NCBI RefSeq assembly: GCF_004799325.1
Contig: NZ_SSMD01000009.1
Location: forward strand, 1-64,000
DNA from: Thalassobius vesicularis
GTDB taxonomy: Bacteria > Pseudomonadota > Alphaproteobacteria > Rhodobacterales > Rhodobacteraceae
Direction of reading: 5' to 3'
Length of the DNA: 64,000 bases
Shown here: positions 31,468-40,285 of the stretch, piece by piece
Layout: each line of letters begins with the position of its first letter
Numbering within the stretch: position 1 is the stretch's first letter
The notes under the pieces: model-generated
What the model was told of the DNA's origin: nothing
What the model saw: the letters and a program-made list of their open reading frames with translations, nothing else
Databases searched by the model: none
Program-made: the position numbers and the translations under genes

Positions 31468-34400
31468 GTGTTTTTCACGAAACTCAGACTGTCCGGCTTC
31501 AAAAGCTTTGTGGACCCGACCGAACTCCTGATCAAGGAGGGGCTGACGGGCGTCGTGGGGCCGAACGGGTGCGGCAAGTCGAACCTGCTGGAGGCGTTGC
31601 GCTGGGTGATGGGCGAAAACCGCCCCACGGCGATGCGCGGCGGCGGGATGGAGGACGTGATCTTTGCCGGGGCGGCGACGCGGCCCGCGCGCAATCACGC
31701 CGAGGTGGCCCTGCTGATCGACAACCACGAGCGGCTGGCCCCGGCGGGTTTCAACGAAGAGGACCAGTTGGAGATCGTGCGCCGGATCACGCGGGACGTG
31801 GGCAGTGCGTACAAGGTGAACACCAAGGACGTGCGGGCGCGCGATGTGCAGATGCTGTTCGCGGATGCCTCGACCGGGGCGCAGTCGCCTGCGCTGGTGC
31901 GGCAGGGGCAAATTTCCGAGCTGATCAACGCCAAGCCGAAGAACCGCCGCCGGGTGCTGGAGGAAGCGGCCGGGATCTCGGGCCTGTATCAGCGGCGCCA
32001 TGAGGCGGAGCTGAAGCTGAAGGCGGCCGAGCAGAACCTGGCGCGGGTGGATGATGTCGTTGAACAGCTGGCCAACCAGTTGGCGCAGCTGGAACGGCAG
32101 GCGCGGCAGGCGGCGCGGTATCGGGCCATCGGGCAGGAATTGCGGCAGGCCGAGGGGATGCTGCTGTACCGCCGCTGGCGCGAGGCGGATGAGGCGCGGC
32201 TGGTGGCCGAGGGCGATCTGCGGCAGCGGCTGACGGCGGCGGCGCAGGCCGAGGCGGCGGCGCGGCAGGCGGCCAAGGCGCGGGCGGTGCAGGAGGATGC
32301 GCTGCCTCCGCTGCGCGAGGAAGAGGCGATTGCGGCGGCGATCCTGCAGCGGCTTCAGGTCCAGCGGGACGCGCTGTCGGATCAGGAGGCGCGGGCCGTC
32401 CAGACCATCCAGACCCTGCGTAGCCGGATCGAACAGCTGGCCCGCGACATTGAGCGTGAGGCCGGGCTGAACCGCGACGCCGGAGAGATGATCGAACGGC
32501 TGGAGTGGGAAGCGCGCGAGCTGTCCAAGGCGGGCGCGGGCCACTCAGACAAGCTGGAGGCCGCTGCCGAGGCGGCGCGCGAGGCGGCGAGCGTCTTGCA
32601 GGACCGCGAGGCGGATCTGTCCGAGCGGACCGAGGATGTGGCGCGTCTGGCCGCGCGGCACCAGTCGGCGCAGCGGATGCTGGAGGACGCGCGCAAGATG
32701 CTGGCGCGGGCCGACGCCGAGGCGGACAAGGCGCGCGAGGCGGTCGAGGCGGCCCAGATCGCGCTGGAGAATGCCGAGATCGAGCACGAGGCCGCGCAGG
32801 AGGCCGAGGCCATCGCCGTGGATACGGCAGCGCGGGCCGAGGAAACCTTGATGGAGGCCGAGGCAGCGCGGGCGGAAACGCAATCGCGCGAGGCGGATGT
32901 GCGGGCGGAACGATCCGAGGCCGAGGGCGAGCTGAACGCCCTGCGAGCCGAGGTGACGGCGCTGGCCAAGCTGCTGCAACGCGACACGGCCGAGGGCGGC
33001 CAGATCATGGACCGCTTGCAGGTGGAACAGGGCTTTGAAAAGGCGCTGGGCGCGGCGCTGGCCGACGATCTGCGCGCGCCTGAGGTCGAGGAAGACGGCC
33101 CCTCGGGCTGGGCGGTGCTGCCGGATTATGATGCTCCGCAATCGCTGCCCGCCGGGGTGGTGGCGCTGTCGGCGCATGTCTCGGTGCCCGAGGTGCTGGC
33201 GCGGCGAATGGCGCAGATCGGGCTGATCGAGGCCGAGGACGCCCCGCGCCTGCAACCGCTGCTGCAACCGGGGCAACGGCTGGTCAGCCTGGAGGGCGAC
33301 CTGTGGCGCTGGGACGGGTATCGGGCCTGGGCCGAGGATGCGCCGTCAGCAGCGGCGCTGCGGTTGCAACAGATGAACCGGCTGGAAGTGCTGAAGCAGC
33401 AGATGGAGCGGGCGACCTCGCGCGCGGATGCGGCACGGCAGGCGCATGAGGCGCTGACGGCGCGGCTGACGGACCTGACCCACGCGGATCAGGCGGCACG
33501 GACGGCGCGGCGGCAGGCGGACCAGCTGGTGGCCGAAGCGAACCGCAAGCTGAGCCGGGCCGAGGCGGATCGCAACTTGGCGGGGTCCAAGCTGGAATCG
33601 CTGGGGCTGGCGGTGGCGCGGCACGAAGAGGATTCGACGGGCGCGCGGGCGCAGGTGTCCGAGGCGACGCGCACGGTCGAAGGGCTGGACGATCTGGACG
33701 CGGCGCGGGCCTCGGTCGAGGACGTGAAAATGACGGTCGAGGCGGCGCGGATCACGATGATGTCGCGGCGCTCGGCGCATGATGAATTGCGGCGCGAGGG
33801 CGAAGCGCGGCTGCGGCGATCCCAGGAAGTGACCAAGGAGCTGAGCGGCTGGCGGCACCGGTTGGAGACAGCCTCGACCCGGACGGCGGAGCTGGAAGAG
33901 CGCAAGGCGGCGACCGAGGATGAGTTGATCGAAGCCAGCGCGGCCCCCGAGGAGATCGCGATCAAGCGCGAGGAATTGGGCGAGGCAATCGAGCAGGCTG
34001 AGGAGCGCCGCCGGATTGCCGCCGACAAGCTGGCCGAGGCCGAGACGGCCACGCGGGCGGCTGAACAGGCCGAGCGGGATGCGGAGCGGGCGGCGTCCGA
34101 GGCGCGGGAAGCGCGGGCGCGGTCCGAAGCGCGGGCGGATGCAGCGCGCGAGACGGTGGCCTATGCCGCCGAGCGGATCGAGGAAGAACAGGAAACGACG
34201 CCTGCCAAGCTGCTGGAGCGGCTGGAAGTGGATGCGGAGGCGATGCCGCCTTCGGACACGATCGAGGCGGATGTGAACCGGCTGAAACGCCAGCGCGATG
34301 CCTTGGGCGCGGTGAACCTGCGGGCCGAGGAGGACGCCGAAGAGGTGCGGGCCGAGCATGGCACTCTGATCGCCGAAAAGGCGGACCTAGAGGAGGCGAT

Positions 34401-34923
34401 CAAGGCGTTGCGGCAGGGGATTTCCAGCCTGAACCGAGAGGGGCGCGAACGCCTGCTGACCGCGTTCGAGCAGGTGAACGGCAATTTCGGGCAGCTGTTC
34501 CGGCACCTCTTTGGCGGTGGCGAGGCGAACCTGGTGCTGGTGGAGTCGGACGACCCGCTGGAGGCCGGGCTGGAGATCATGTGCCAGCCGCCGGGCAAGA
34601 AGCTGTCGACGCTGAGCCTGCTGTCGGGGGGCGAACAGACGCTGACCGCGCTGGCGCTGATTTTCGCGGTGTTCCTGGCGAATCCGGCGCCGATCTGCGT
34701 GCTGGACGAGGTGGATGCGCCGCTGGACGATGCGAACGTCACGCGGTTCTGCGACATGCTGGACGAGATGTGCCGGCGCACCGACACGCGGTTCCTGATC
34801 ATCACGCACCACGCGGTGACGATGGCGCGGATGGACCGGTTGTTCGGGGTGACGATGCAGGAACAGGGCGTGAGCCAGTTGGTCTCGGTCGATCTGAAGA
34901 AGGCCGAACAGCTGGTGGCGTGA
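31468..34923 (+). CDS. smc: chromosome segregation protein SMC
   Basis: A 1151-residue SMC ATPase. The N-terminal Walker A loop GPNGCGKSN is at residues 31-39; the C-terminal half contains the signature LLSGGEQTLTALALIFA (about 1050) and Walker B PICVLDEVDAPLDD (about 1075). Two long coiled-coil arms rich in Ala, Glu and Arg flank a short hinge at about residues 525-620 (GWAVLPDYDAPQSLPAGVVAL and nearby). The protein forms a dimer with ScpAB and compacts origin-proximal DNA. The start codon is GTG. The hinge appears shorter than the roughly 150-residue hinge of Bacillus SMC. Confidence 0.97.
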   Translation: MFFTKLRLSGFKSFVDPTELLIKEGLTGVVGPNGCGKSNLLEALRWVMGENRPTAMRGGGMEDVIFAGAATRPARNHAEVALLIDNHERLAPAGFNEEDQLEIVRRITRDVGSAYKVNTKDVRARDVQMLFADASTGAQSPALVRQGQISELINAKPKNRRRVLEEAAGISGLYQRRHEAELKLKAAEQNLARVDDVVEQLANQLAQLERQARQAARYRAIGQELRQAEGMLLYRRWREADEARLVAEGDLRQRLTAAAQAEAAARQAAKARAVQEDALPPLREEEAIAAAILQRLQVQRDALSDQEARAVQTIQTLRSRIEQLARDIEREAGLNRDAGEMIERLEWEARELSKAGAGHSDKLEAAAEAAREAASVLQDREADLSERTEDVARLAARHQSAQRMLEDARKMLARADAEADKAREAVEAAQIALENAEIEHEAAQEAEAIAVDTAARAEETLMEAEAARAETQSREADVRAERSEAEGELNALRAEVTALAKLLQRDTAEGGQIMDRLQVEQGFEKALGAALADDLRAPEVEEDGPSGWAVLPDYDAPQSLPAGVVALSAHVSVPEVLARRMAQIGLIEAEDAPRLQPLLQPGQRLVSLEGDLWRWDGYRAWAEDAPSAAALRLQQMNRLEVLKQQMERATSRADAARQAHEALTARLTDLTHADQAARTARRQADQLVAEANRKLSRAEADRNLAGSKLESLGLAVARHEEDSTGARAQVSEATRTVEGLDDLDAARASVEDVKMTVEAARITMMSRRSAHDELRREGEARLRRSQEVTKELSGWRHRLETASTRTAELEERKAATEDELIEASAAPEEIAIKREELGEAIEQAEERRRIAADKLAEAETATRAAEQAERDAERAASEAREARARSEARADAARETVAYAAERIEEEQETTPAKLLERLEVDAEAMPPSDTIEADVNRLKRQRDALGAVNLRAEEDAEEVRAEHGTLIAEKADLEEAIKALRQGISSLNREGRERLLTAFEQVNGNFGQLFRHLFGGGEANLVLVESDDPLEAGLEIMCQPPGKKLSTLSLLSGGEQTLTALALIFAVFLANPAPICVLDEVDAPLDDANVTRFCDMLDEMCRRTDTRFLIITHHAVTMARMDRLFGVTMQEQGVSQLVSVDLKKAEQLVA

Positions 34924-34936
34924 CGGGGGCGCCGCT

Positions 34937-34953
34937 GGTTGCCTGCGGCAACC
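34937..34953. other. hairpin between convergent smc and MOSC genes
   Basis: GGTTGCC-TGC-GGCAACC forms a 7-bp stem with a 3-nt loop in the 54-bp gap between the 3' ends of the two genes. There is no T-run, but its location suggests transcript-end processing or a weak bidirectional terminator. Confidence 0.4.
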
Positions 34954-34977
34954 TCGCCCCGCCCGCCGTCCCGTATA

Positions 34978-35523
34978 TCAGAGCTTGATGAGGCGGTCGG
35001 TGAGGCTGACCACGCCGTCCTGCACGATCGAGCAGAGCAACCCACGCAGTCGCAGGTGGACGTTTTCGCGGTCGGTGATCCAGTCCTTGGCGGGGGCGCC
35101 GTAGCGGGCCTTCCACTTCACGCAGGCGTCGTTGAACACGTCCGAGACCTGAAGGATCGCGGTGCCGGCCTGAATGCGGCTGCCGACCGGGAAATTGGCG
35201 TAGGAACAGTCGATATCCGCGACGATGGGGTCGCCCGGGTGGGGCTGTTTTTCGCGGTCCAGCCAGACGGCATCCATCACGCGGACGGGCAGGATCGAAA
35301 CTTGGATGCGCGGGTCGGGGGAGCCGTCCGCCAGCACCATCCACGGCGCTTTCAGCCAGCGGTCGCCGGGGATGCCGCCTGCGACGGTGAGGGGGAGGTC
35401 CTGAAGGAACTCGCGCTGGCGGTAGTCGGGGCGGCGGCACAGCATCGAGATCGGCGCGTTGTCCTGCGGTGCGGCGCGGACGTGATCCATCGCGGCGCGG
35501 AGCTGTTCAGAGGTGGCTTGCAT
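34978..35523 (-). CDS. MOSC-domain protein
   Basis: A 181-residue protein of the molybdenum cofactor sulfurase C-terminal (MOSC) fold. Family features are GGIPGDRWLKAP near residue 50, ASILPVRVMDAVWL-type strands and the conserved cysteine region in LQVSDVFNDACVKWKARYG (about residues 127-145). MOSC proteins transfer sulfur or bind molybdenum cofactor-like groups; stand-alone members of this size have no assigned reaction. The ATG at 35523 overlaps the stop of the lytic transglycosylase gene by one base (TGATG). Confidence 0.78.
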   Translation of the reverse strand: MQATSEQLRAAMDHVRAAPQDNAPISMLCRRPDYRQREFLQDLPLTVAGGIPGDRWLKAPWMVLADGSPDPRIQVSILPVRVMDAVWLDREKQPHPGDPIVADIDCSYANFPVGSRIQAGTAILQVSDVFNDACVKWKARYGAPAKDWITDRENVHLRLRGLLCSIVQDGVVSLTDRLIKL

Positions 35524-36692
35524 CACAGTTTTCCCAAAAGTTCGGTGGTGGGCCAGGCGTCGGCGGGCAGGCCGAGGCGGAGCTGCTCGGCCTGGACGGC
35601 CTTGCGGGTGTTAGCGCCCAGAATACCGTCGATTTTGCCGACATCATAGCCGCGCGCAACCAGCTTTTGTTGCAGCTGTTTCATCTGCGCGCCCGAGAGG
35701 CCCGGATCGGGGTTGCCCGCGTCGAACACTGGCGCGCCTTGCAGGCGGTTGGCGAAATAGGCGGCGGTCAGGACGTAGGTAAAGGACTGATTCCACTCGA
35801 AATACACGTTGAAATTCGGGTAGGCGAGGAAGGCCGGACCCTTGTAGCCCTGCGGCAGGATCAGGCTGGCGGGCAGTTGCGCGTCCCACTTGCCCGAGCG
35901 GGGTTTGACCCCCATCGCTTGCCATTCCGAGACCGGGTGCGTGGTGTCGATGCCTGAATGCGACCAGTCCATGCGGGCGGGCAGGGTGACCTCTTGCAGC
36001 CAGGGTTGGCCGGGGGTCCAGCCCAGATGCGACAGCATCTTGGCGCCGGACATCAGCGCGTCGGGGGCCGAGGTTTTCAGGCTCACATGGCCGTCGCCGT
36101 CACCGTCCACGCCGTTATCCAGAATGTCCTGCGGCAGCATCTGGACCATGCCGATCTCGCCAGCCCAAGCGCCGGTGGTGCGGGCGGGGTCGAAATCGCC
36201 GTGTTTATAAAGCTCGAGCGCGGCAAAGACCTGCGGGCGGAACAGCTGCGGGCGGCGGCAGTCATGGGCCAGCGTCACCAGCGCGTTGAGCGTGTTGAAG
36301 TCGCCCTGGAAGGCACCGTAATCCGTCTCGAACGCCCAGAAGGCCAGCAGGACGCCGGGGGCGATGCCGTGCTGTTGCTGGATGCGGTCGAAGGTCGAAG
36401 CGTATTTGCTGGCGTTGGACTGGCCGCGCTTCATCCGGTCGTTCGAGATCAGGCGGCGGGCGAAGGTGGTGAAATCCAGCTGGAACACGCCTTGGGCGCG
36501 GTCGGCTTTTAGCACCTTGGCGTCCTGCTGGACCCCGGCGAAGAACGCCTTGGCGGTGGCGGCGTCGGTGCCTTTGGCCGTGGCCTCGTCGCGCAGGCCC
36601 TGCACGAAGGCGCTGAACGATCCGCCGCAAGGGGCCGCGATTGCGGTGCTGGCGGAGAGCAGAAGGGCGGTCAGGGCTAGGGGCAGGCGCAT
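35523..36692 (-). CDS. lytic murein transglycosylase, MltB-type with peptidoglycan-binding domain
   Basis: A 389-residue periplasmic enzyme. A signal peptide (MRLPLALTALLLSASTAIA, cut before APCGG) precedes an MltB catalytic domain at residues about 25-310, with the catalytic Glu in FWAFETDYGAFQG. The conserved GAWAGEIGMVQMLPQDI and FNVYFEWNQSFTYVLTA follow. A C-terminal PG_binding_1 domain (MKQLQQKLVARGYDVGKIDGI) ends the protein. It cleaves the MurNAc-GlcNAc bond to give 1,6-anhydromuropeptides in wall turnover. No lipobox is seen. Confidence 0.93.
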   Translation of the reverse strand: MRLPLALTALLLSASTAIAAPCGGSFSAFVQGLRDEATAKGTDAATAKAFFAGVQQDAKVLKADRAQGVFQLDFTTFARRLISNDRMKRGQSNASKYASTFDRIQQQHGIAPGVLLAFWAFETDYGAFQGDFNTLNALVTLAHDCRRPQLFRPQVFAALELYKHGDFDPARTTGAWAGEIGMVQMLPQDILDNGVDGDGDGHVSLKTSAPDALMSGAKMLSHLGWTPGQPWLQEVTLPARMDWSHSGIDTTHPVSEWQAMGVKPRSGKWDAQLPASLILPQGYKGPAFLAYPNFNVYFEWNQSFTYVLTAAYFANRLQGAPVFDAGNPDPGLSGAQMKQLQQKLVARGYDVGKIDGILGANTRKAVQAEQLRLGLPADAWPTTELLGKL

Positions 36693-36755
36693 GAAATCCT
36701 CGGGTACTGAAAAACGTTGCGCGCAGCCTAGCAGGCGGGCGGAGGGCGGTGAAGC

Positions 36756-37676
36756 TCAGAAAACCCAGCAGGCCAGCAGCTGCGCCGCACCGATGGCAAA
36801 GGCCGCGCCCAGCGTCAGGCCCCAGGCGCGCCAGAGGGCGGCGACGGCGGCGTCGATCTGCAGCGGGCCGGGGGTGCGGCTGCCGCTGGGATGGACCCAC
36901 GGATAGGCGCGCATCTGGCCGTGATAGGCGCGCGGGCCGGACAGGGCGACGTTCAGGGCGCGGGCCATCGCGGCCTCGGGCCAGCCGGCATTGGGCGAGC
37001 GGTGCTGGCGCGCCTCGGTTCGGATGGCGGGCCAGTCGGTCAGGACGTGGTGCGTGGCGGCGATCAACAGGGCGGTCAGGCGCGCGGGGATCAGGTTCAG
37101 CAGGTCGTCAAAGCGGGCGGCGGCCCAGCCGAATTGTTCATGCCGGGGGGTGCGGTGGCCGATCATGCTGTCGGCGGTGTTGGTGATTTTATAGAGCAGC
37201 AGGCCCGGCAACCCGCCGATCAGGAACCAGAAGGCAGGGGCGATGACGCCGTCGGACAGGTTCTCGGCCGCGGATTCGATGGCGGCGCGGGACACGGCGG
37301 GGGCGTCCATCTGGGCGGTGTCGCGGCCGACGATCATCGCCACGGCGCGGCGGCCGTCGCCCACGGACAGGCGCAGGGCGTCGGCCACGGCCTGAACGTG
37401 CTGGACCAGCGATTTCTGCGCCAGCAGGATCGCGGCGATCAGGATTTCGGCGACGGGGCCAAGGCAGGACAGCAGCGCGCCGAGGGCGAGGGCGGCCAGT
37501 GCGAGGGCGGTCATGGTGGCGACGCCGCGCAGAAGGCGGAAACTGCCGGTGTTGAGGTGCTGATCGGCCAGCGCGATCAGGCGGCCCATCAGGACGGCGG
37601 GGTGGGGGACGCGGGACCAGAGCCATTTCGGCTCGCCCATCGCGGCGTCCAGCAGCATGGCAAGGAAAAGGGTCAT
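36756..37676 (-). CDS. cobD: adenosylcobinamide-phosphate synthase
   Basis: A 306-residue integral membrane enzyme (CbiB in Salmonella, CobD in Pseudomonas nomenclature) that attaches the aminopropanol arm to adenosylcobyric acid. The motifs [42 protein letters not shown] (active-site region) and [22 protein letters not shown] are diagnostic. Five or so membrane helices are present. It overlaps cobC by 4 bp (ATGA), so the two are coupled. No other cobalamin gene and no cobalamin riboswitch is visible within the window. Confidence 0.95.
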   Translation of the reverse strand: MTLFLAMLLDAAMGEPKWLWSRVPHPAVLMGRLIALADQHLNTGSFRLLRGVATMTALALAALALGALLSCLGPVAEILIAAILLAQKSLVQHVQAVADALRLSVGDGRRAVAMIVGRDTAQMDAPAVSRAAIESAAENLSDGVIAPAFWFLIGGLPGLLLYKITNTADSMIGHRTPRHEQFGWAAARFDDLLNLIPARLTALLIAATHHVLTDWPAIRTEARQHRSPNAGWPEAAMARALNVALSGPRAYHGQMRAYPWVHPSGSRTPGPLQIDAAVAALWRAWGLTLGAAFAIGAAQLLACWVF

Positions 37677-38611
37677 TGCAGGGCGGCCTCCAACCGGGGC
37701 CAGTGCTGCGGGGCGGGCAGGCCGAGGCGCAGGAACTGGCGGGAATAGGGGAAGATGCGGGTCCAGATGTGGTGACGGGCCAGACGGTCCTGCCATTGGG
37801 CGGCGTCGGGCACTTCGTAGAGGCGGAACAGGGGTGTGCCGCCGTGCAGGGTGGCCCCGGCGCGGGTCATCAGGGTGTCGAGGCGCTGGGCGTCGGTGGT
37901 CAGGCGGGCGCGGGTGTCATTGGCCCAGTCGGGATCGGACAGGGCCTGCGCGCCGATCGCCAGCGCGGGGCCGGAGACGGGCCAGGGACCGAGCATCTGC
38001 TCAAGCCGCTGGATATCGTCGGGCAGGCCGATGGCAAAGCCAAGGCGCAGACCGGCGAGGCCCCAGAACTTGCCGAAGCTTTTGAGGATGATGGTGCCGG
38101 GGCGGGTGGCGTGCTGGATCAGAGACCGCTCGGGGGCGATGTCGCAGAAGCTTTCGTCGATCACCGTCAGGGGGGCGGTCAGGGCATCGGGGCCGTGCCA
38201 CGAGCCGGTCGGGTTGTTGGGGTGCACCAGAACGCGGGCGTCGGGCGTGTCGTTCGTGGCGGTCCAACCAGCGGCGGTGAAGGCGGCGGCGTGCTCGTTA
38301 TACGTCGGTTGGGGGATGTCGACGGTGCCGGGCGCGCGCAGGTGCGGGATGTGCGAGATCAGGATCGACGCACCGGGCGCGGCGAGGATCGCGGCCTGAT
38401 CGGGGACGGACCAGAAGCGGCGGGCAGCGTCGAGCAGGCGGGTTTGCGCGGCGCGGTCGGGCAGGGCCGTCCATGCGTCGGGGGGCAGGGCGCTGACCGG
38501 GTAGGGCACGGGGTTGATGCCGGTGGACAGGTCGATCCACGTCTCGCGGGTGCCGCCGTAATGGGCCGCTGCCGCGTCGATGCCGCCGCCGTGGTCTCGG
38601 GTCTGTGTCAC
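37673..38611 (-). CDS. cobC: threonine-phosphate decarboxylase, CobC type
   Basis: A 312-residue fold-type I PLP enzyme. The segment [15 protein letters not shown] opens the protein, [13 protein letters not shown] carries the cofactor ring contact, and the PLP Lys lies in [20 protein letters not shown], with Arg residues for the substrate phosphate. It makes (R)-1-amino-2-propanol phosphate for the next step by CobD. Start codon GTG 38611 is preceded by AAGGGGA; long upstream frames are shadows. Its adjacency to cobD is standard. Confidence 0.93.
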   Translation of the reverse strand: MTQTRDHGGGIDAAAAHYGGTRETWIDLSTGINPVPYPVSALPPDAWTALPDRAAQTRLLDAARRFWSVPDQAAILAAPGASILISHIPHLRAPGTVDIPQPTYNEHAAAFTAAGWTATNDTPDARVLVHPNNPTGSWHGPDALTAPLTVIDESFCDIAPERSLIQHATRPGTIILKSFGKFWGLAGLRLGFAIGLPDDIQRLEQMLGPWPVSGPALAIGAQALSDPDWANDTRARLTTDAQRLDTLMTRAGATLHGGTPLFRLYEVPDAAQWQDRLARHHIWTRIFPYSRQFLRLGLPAPQHWPRLEAALQ

Positions 38612-38676
38612 GTTCGTCCCCTTGTTGCTGCGGTGTGAATGCCGCAGATCGGGGGGCAAGGGCAAGGGGCCGCTTG

Positions 38677-39678
38677 TCAGGCTTGGCGGGCTGCCGCGCT
38701 GAGGTGCGCCCGACCGTGCGGTTCGGCGTAGTCCAGGACCGGGTTGATCGGGATGATCCGGTTCGGATTGAGGGTGTCGTGGCTGTAATGGTAGTGGCGC
38801 ACGATATGGTCCAGATGGGTCGTCTCGGCCACGCCGGGCCACTGGTAAAGCTCGCGCGTGTAGGCCCAGAGGTTGGGGTAGTCGATCAGGCGCTTCAGGT
38901 TGCATTTGAAGTGCAGGTGATAGACCGGATCGAAGCGGATCAGCGTGGTGAACAGGCGCCAGTCGGCCTCGGTGGCTTGGGCGCCCAGCAGGTAGCGGTT
39001 CTGCGACAGGTGGGCCTCGAGCCAATCCAGACTGTCGAACAGCGGGCGCACGGCGGCGTCATAGGCGGATTGCGTGGTGGCGAAACCGGCCTTGTAGACG
39101 CCGTTGTTGACGGTGTCGTAGATGCGGGTGTTCAGCGCCTCGATCCGGTCGCGCAGGGGGGCGGGCCAGAAATCCTGTCGGTCGCCGGTCAGCCCATCGA
39201 AGGCCGAGTTGAACATGCGGATGATCTCGGCGCTTTCATTCGAGACGATGGTTTGGGTCTGCGTGTCCCACAGCACGGGCACGGTGACGCGGCCGGACAT
39301 GTCGGGGCGGGCCTTGAGGTAAACATCGCGCAGGAAGGGCAGGCCGTGCAGGGTGTCGCCGGTCGCGCCGGGGAAATCAGTGGCAAAGGTCCAGCCGTCT
39401 TTCAGCATGTCGGGGTGTACGACCGAGACGGGGATATGCGGGGTCAGCCCCTTCAGCGCGCGGAAGATCAGGGTGCGATGCGCCCAGGGGCAGGCGTAAG
39501 AGACATAGAGGTGATAGCGCCCGCTTTCGGCAGCGTACCCGCCGGTGCCGCTGGGGCCGGGGCGGCCGTCAGGGGTGACCCAGTTGCGGAAGGACGCGGT
39601 GGTGCGCCGGAACGCCCCCCCGGATTTCGAGGTGTCGTACCAGTCCGTGCGCCAGTTGCCGTTTTCCAGAAGTCCCAT
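38677..39678 (-). CDS. yqjG: S-glutathionyl-(chloro)hydroquinone reductase (Xi-class GST)
   Basis: A 333-residue GST-fold enzyme of the ECM4/YqjG family. The catalytic cysteine is in YVSYACPWAHRTLIFRAL, the glutathione-binding part contains PVLWDTQTQTIVSNESAEIIRMFN, and the C-terminal domain has ATEADWRLFTTLIRFDPVYHLHFKCN, typical of the class. It reduces glutathionyl-hydroquinones back to hydroquinone. It is distinct from maleylacetoacetate isomerase, which lacks this long C-terminal domain. Start ATG 39678 (MGLLENG). Confidence 0.93.
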   Translation of the reverse strand: MGLLENGNWRTDWYDTSKSGGAFRRTTASFRNWVTPDGRPGPSGTGGYAAESGRYHLYVSYACPWAHRTLIFRALKGLTPHIPVSVVHPDMLKDGWTFATDFPGATGDTLHGLPFLRDVYLKARPDMSGRVTVPVLWDTQTQTIVSNESAEIIRMFNSAFDGLTGDRQDFWPAPLRDRIEALNTRIYDTVNNGVYKAGFATTQSAYDAAVRPLFDSLDWLEAHLSQNRYLLGAQATEADWRLFTTLIRFDPVYHLHFKCNLKRLIDYPNLWAYTRELYQWPGVAETTHLDHIVRHYHYSHDTLNPNRIIPINPVLDYAEPHGRAHLSAAARQA

Positions 39679-39823
39679 GTGCCTCTCCTCTCGGTTCAAC
39701 AGATAGCCGAGGGGGGTGCAGATGAAAACGCGACCCTGCGCGCAGGGGGTTTGCGTTGCTGCACATGCGAGTGATTCTGTGTGATTTGAGGGGGTTGCGG
39801 GGTGTGGGGCGCCGGTTGTCCCT

Positions 39824-39832
39824 TGTGGATAA
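39824..39832 (-). promoter_or_regulatory. consensus DnaA box upstream of the 39926 gene
   Basis: A second exact TGTGGATAA lies in the 247-bp gap between yqjG and the next gene, with a near-match TTATGCAAC a few bases on. A cluster of DnaA boxes of the kind found at an origin is not present. Confidence 0.3.
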
Positions 39833-39925
39833 GGTTATGCAACACGCTGCGGCGCATCATAAAACAGTAACTTGACGTTAACCACGGATGCGGCATCCTG
39901 AGGGGAACCGAAAGGGAACACGCAG

Positions 39926-40285
39926 ATGGAAACATTCCTGTCCAAAGAGGTGCAGGCGGGGCTGGATGCCGCGCGCACCGCAAGCCTGAAACGCTCCAGC
40001 CGGATGATGGTCGAGGCGAATGGCCGCTCGTTCCGGGTGCTGAAATTCTGGGGCACCGGGTTCGCGCTGGACGCCCAGGATGCGCCCAAGCTGCGCGGGC
40101 TGGTGGACCTGTATGATCGCGGGTTCCACCTGTATCAGTGCCTGATCGTCGCCTCGGGCGAAGAGGACGGGCTGATGAACTATGAGTTCAAGCGGTTGAC
40201 CGCGGCCCATACCACCGCGCCCGTCGATTTCGTGGTCGAGGATCGCTCGGAGCGGAAGCTGCTGGAGAACCGCCCCGAGGGTTGA
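39926..40285 (+). CDS. conserved-looking protein of unknown function (119 aa)
   Basis: A soluble 119-residue protein, probably alpha/beta (AGLDAARTASLKRSSRMMVEA then a beta-rich FRVLKFWGTGFALDA, LVDLYDRGFHLYQCLIVAS, NYEFKRLTAAHTTAP). The pattern is vaguely like a PilZ domain, but the PilZ RxxxR and DxSxxG motifs cannot be demonstrated. AAAGGGA precedes the ATG. It is a single-gene unit between yqjG and the convergent MalY-like gene, whose end lies 1 bp after its own. Confidence 0.7.
   Translation: METFLSKEVQAGLDAARTASLKRSSRMMVEANGRSFRVLKFWGTGFALDAQDAPKLRGLVDLYDRGFHLYQCLIVASGEEDGLMNYEFKRLTAAHTTAPVDFVVEDRSERKLLENRPEG

Noticed and set aside
36690-38676. Cobalamin riboswitch before cobC-cobD
   Set aside because: The short gap upstream of cobC has no B12-box-like sequence and is too small for the aptamer.
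38677-39678. Maleylacetoacetate isomerase (missing from the homogentisate cluster)
   Set aside because: The GST-fold protein has the CPWAHR motif and the long C-terminal domain of glutathionyl-hydroquinone reductases, not the zeta-class SSCxxRVRIAL start.
31361-39832. Replication origin suggested by two DnaA boxes
   Set aside because: The boxes are 8.5 kb apart, without clustering, an AT-rich unwinding element or dnaA/dnaN-type neighbours.
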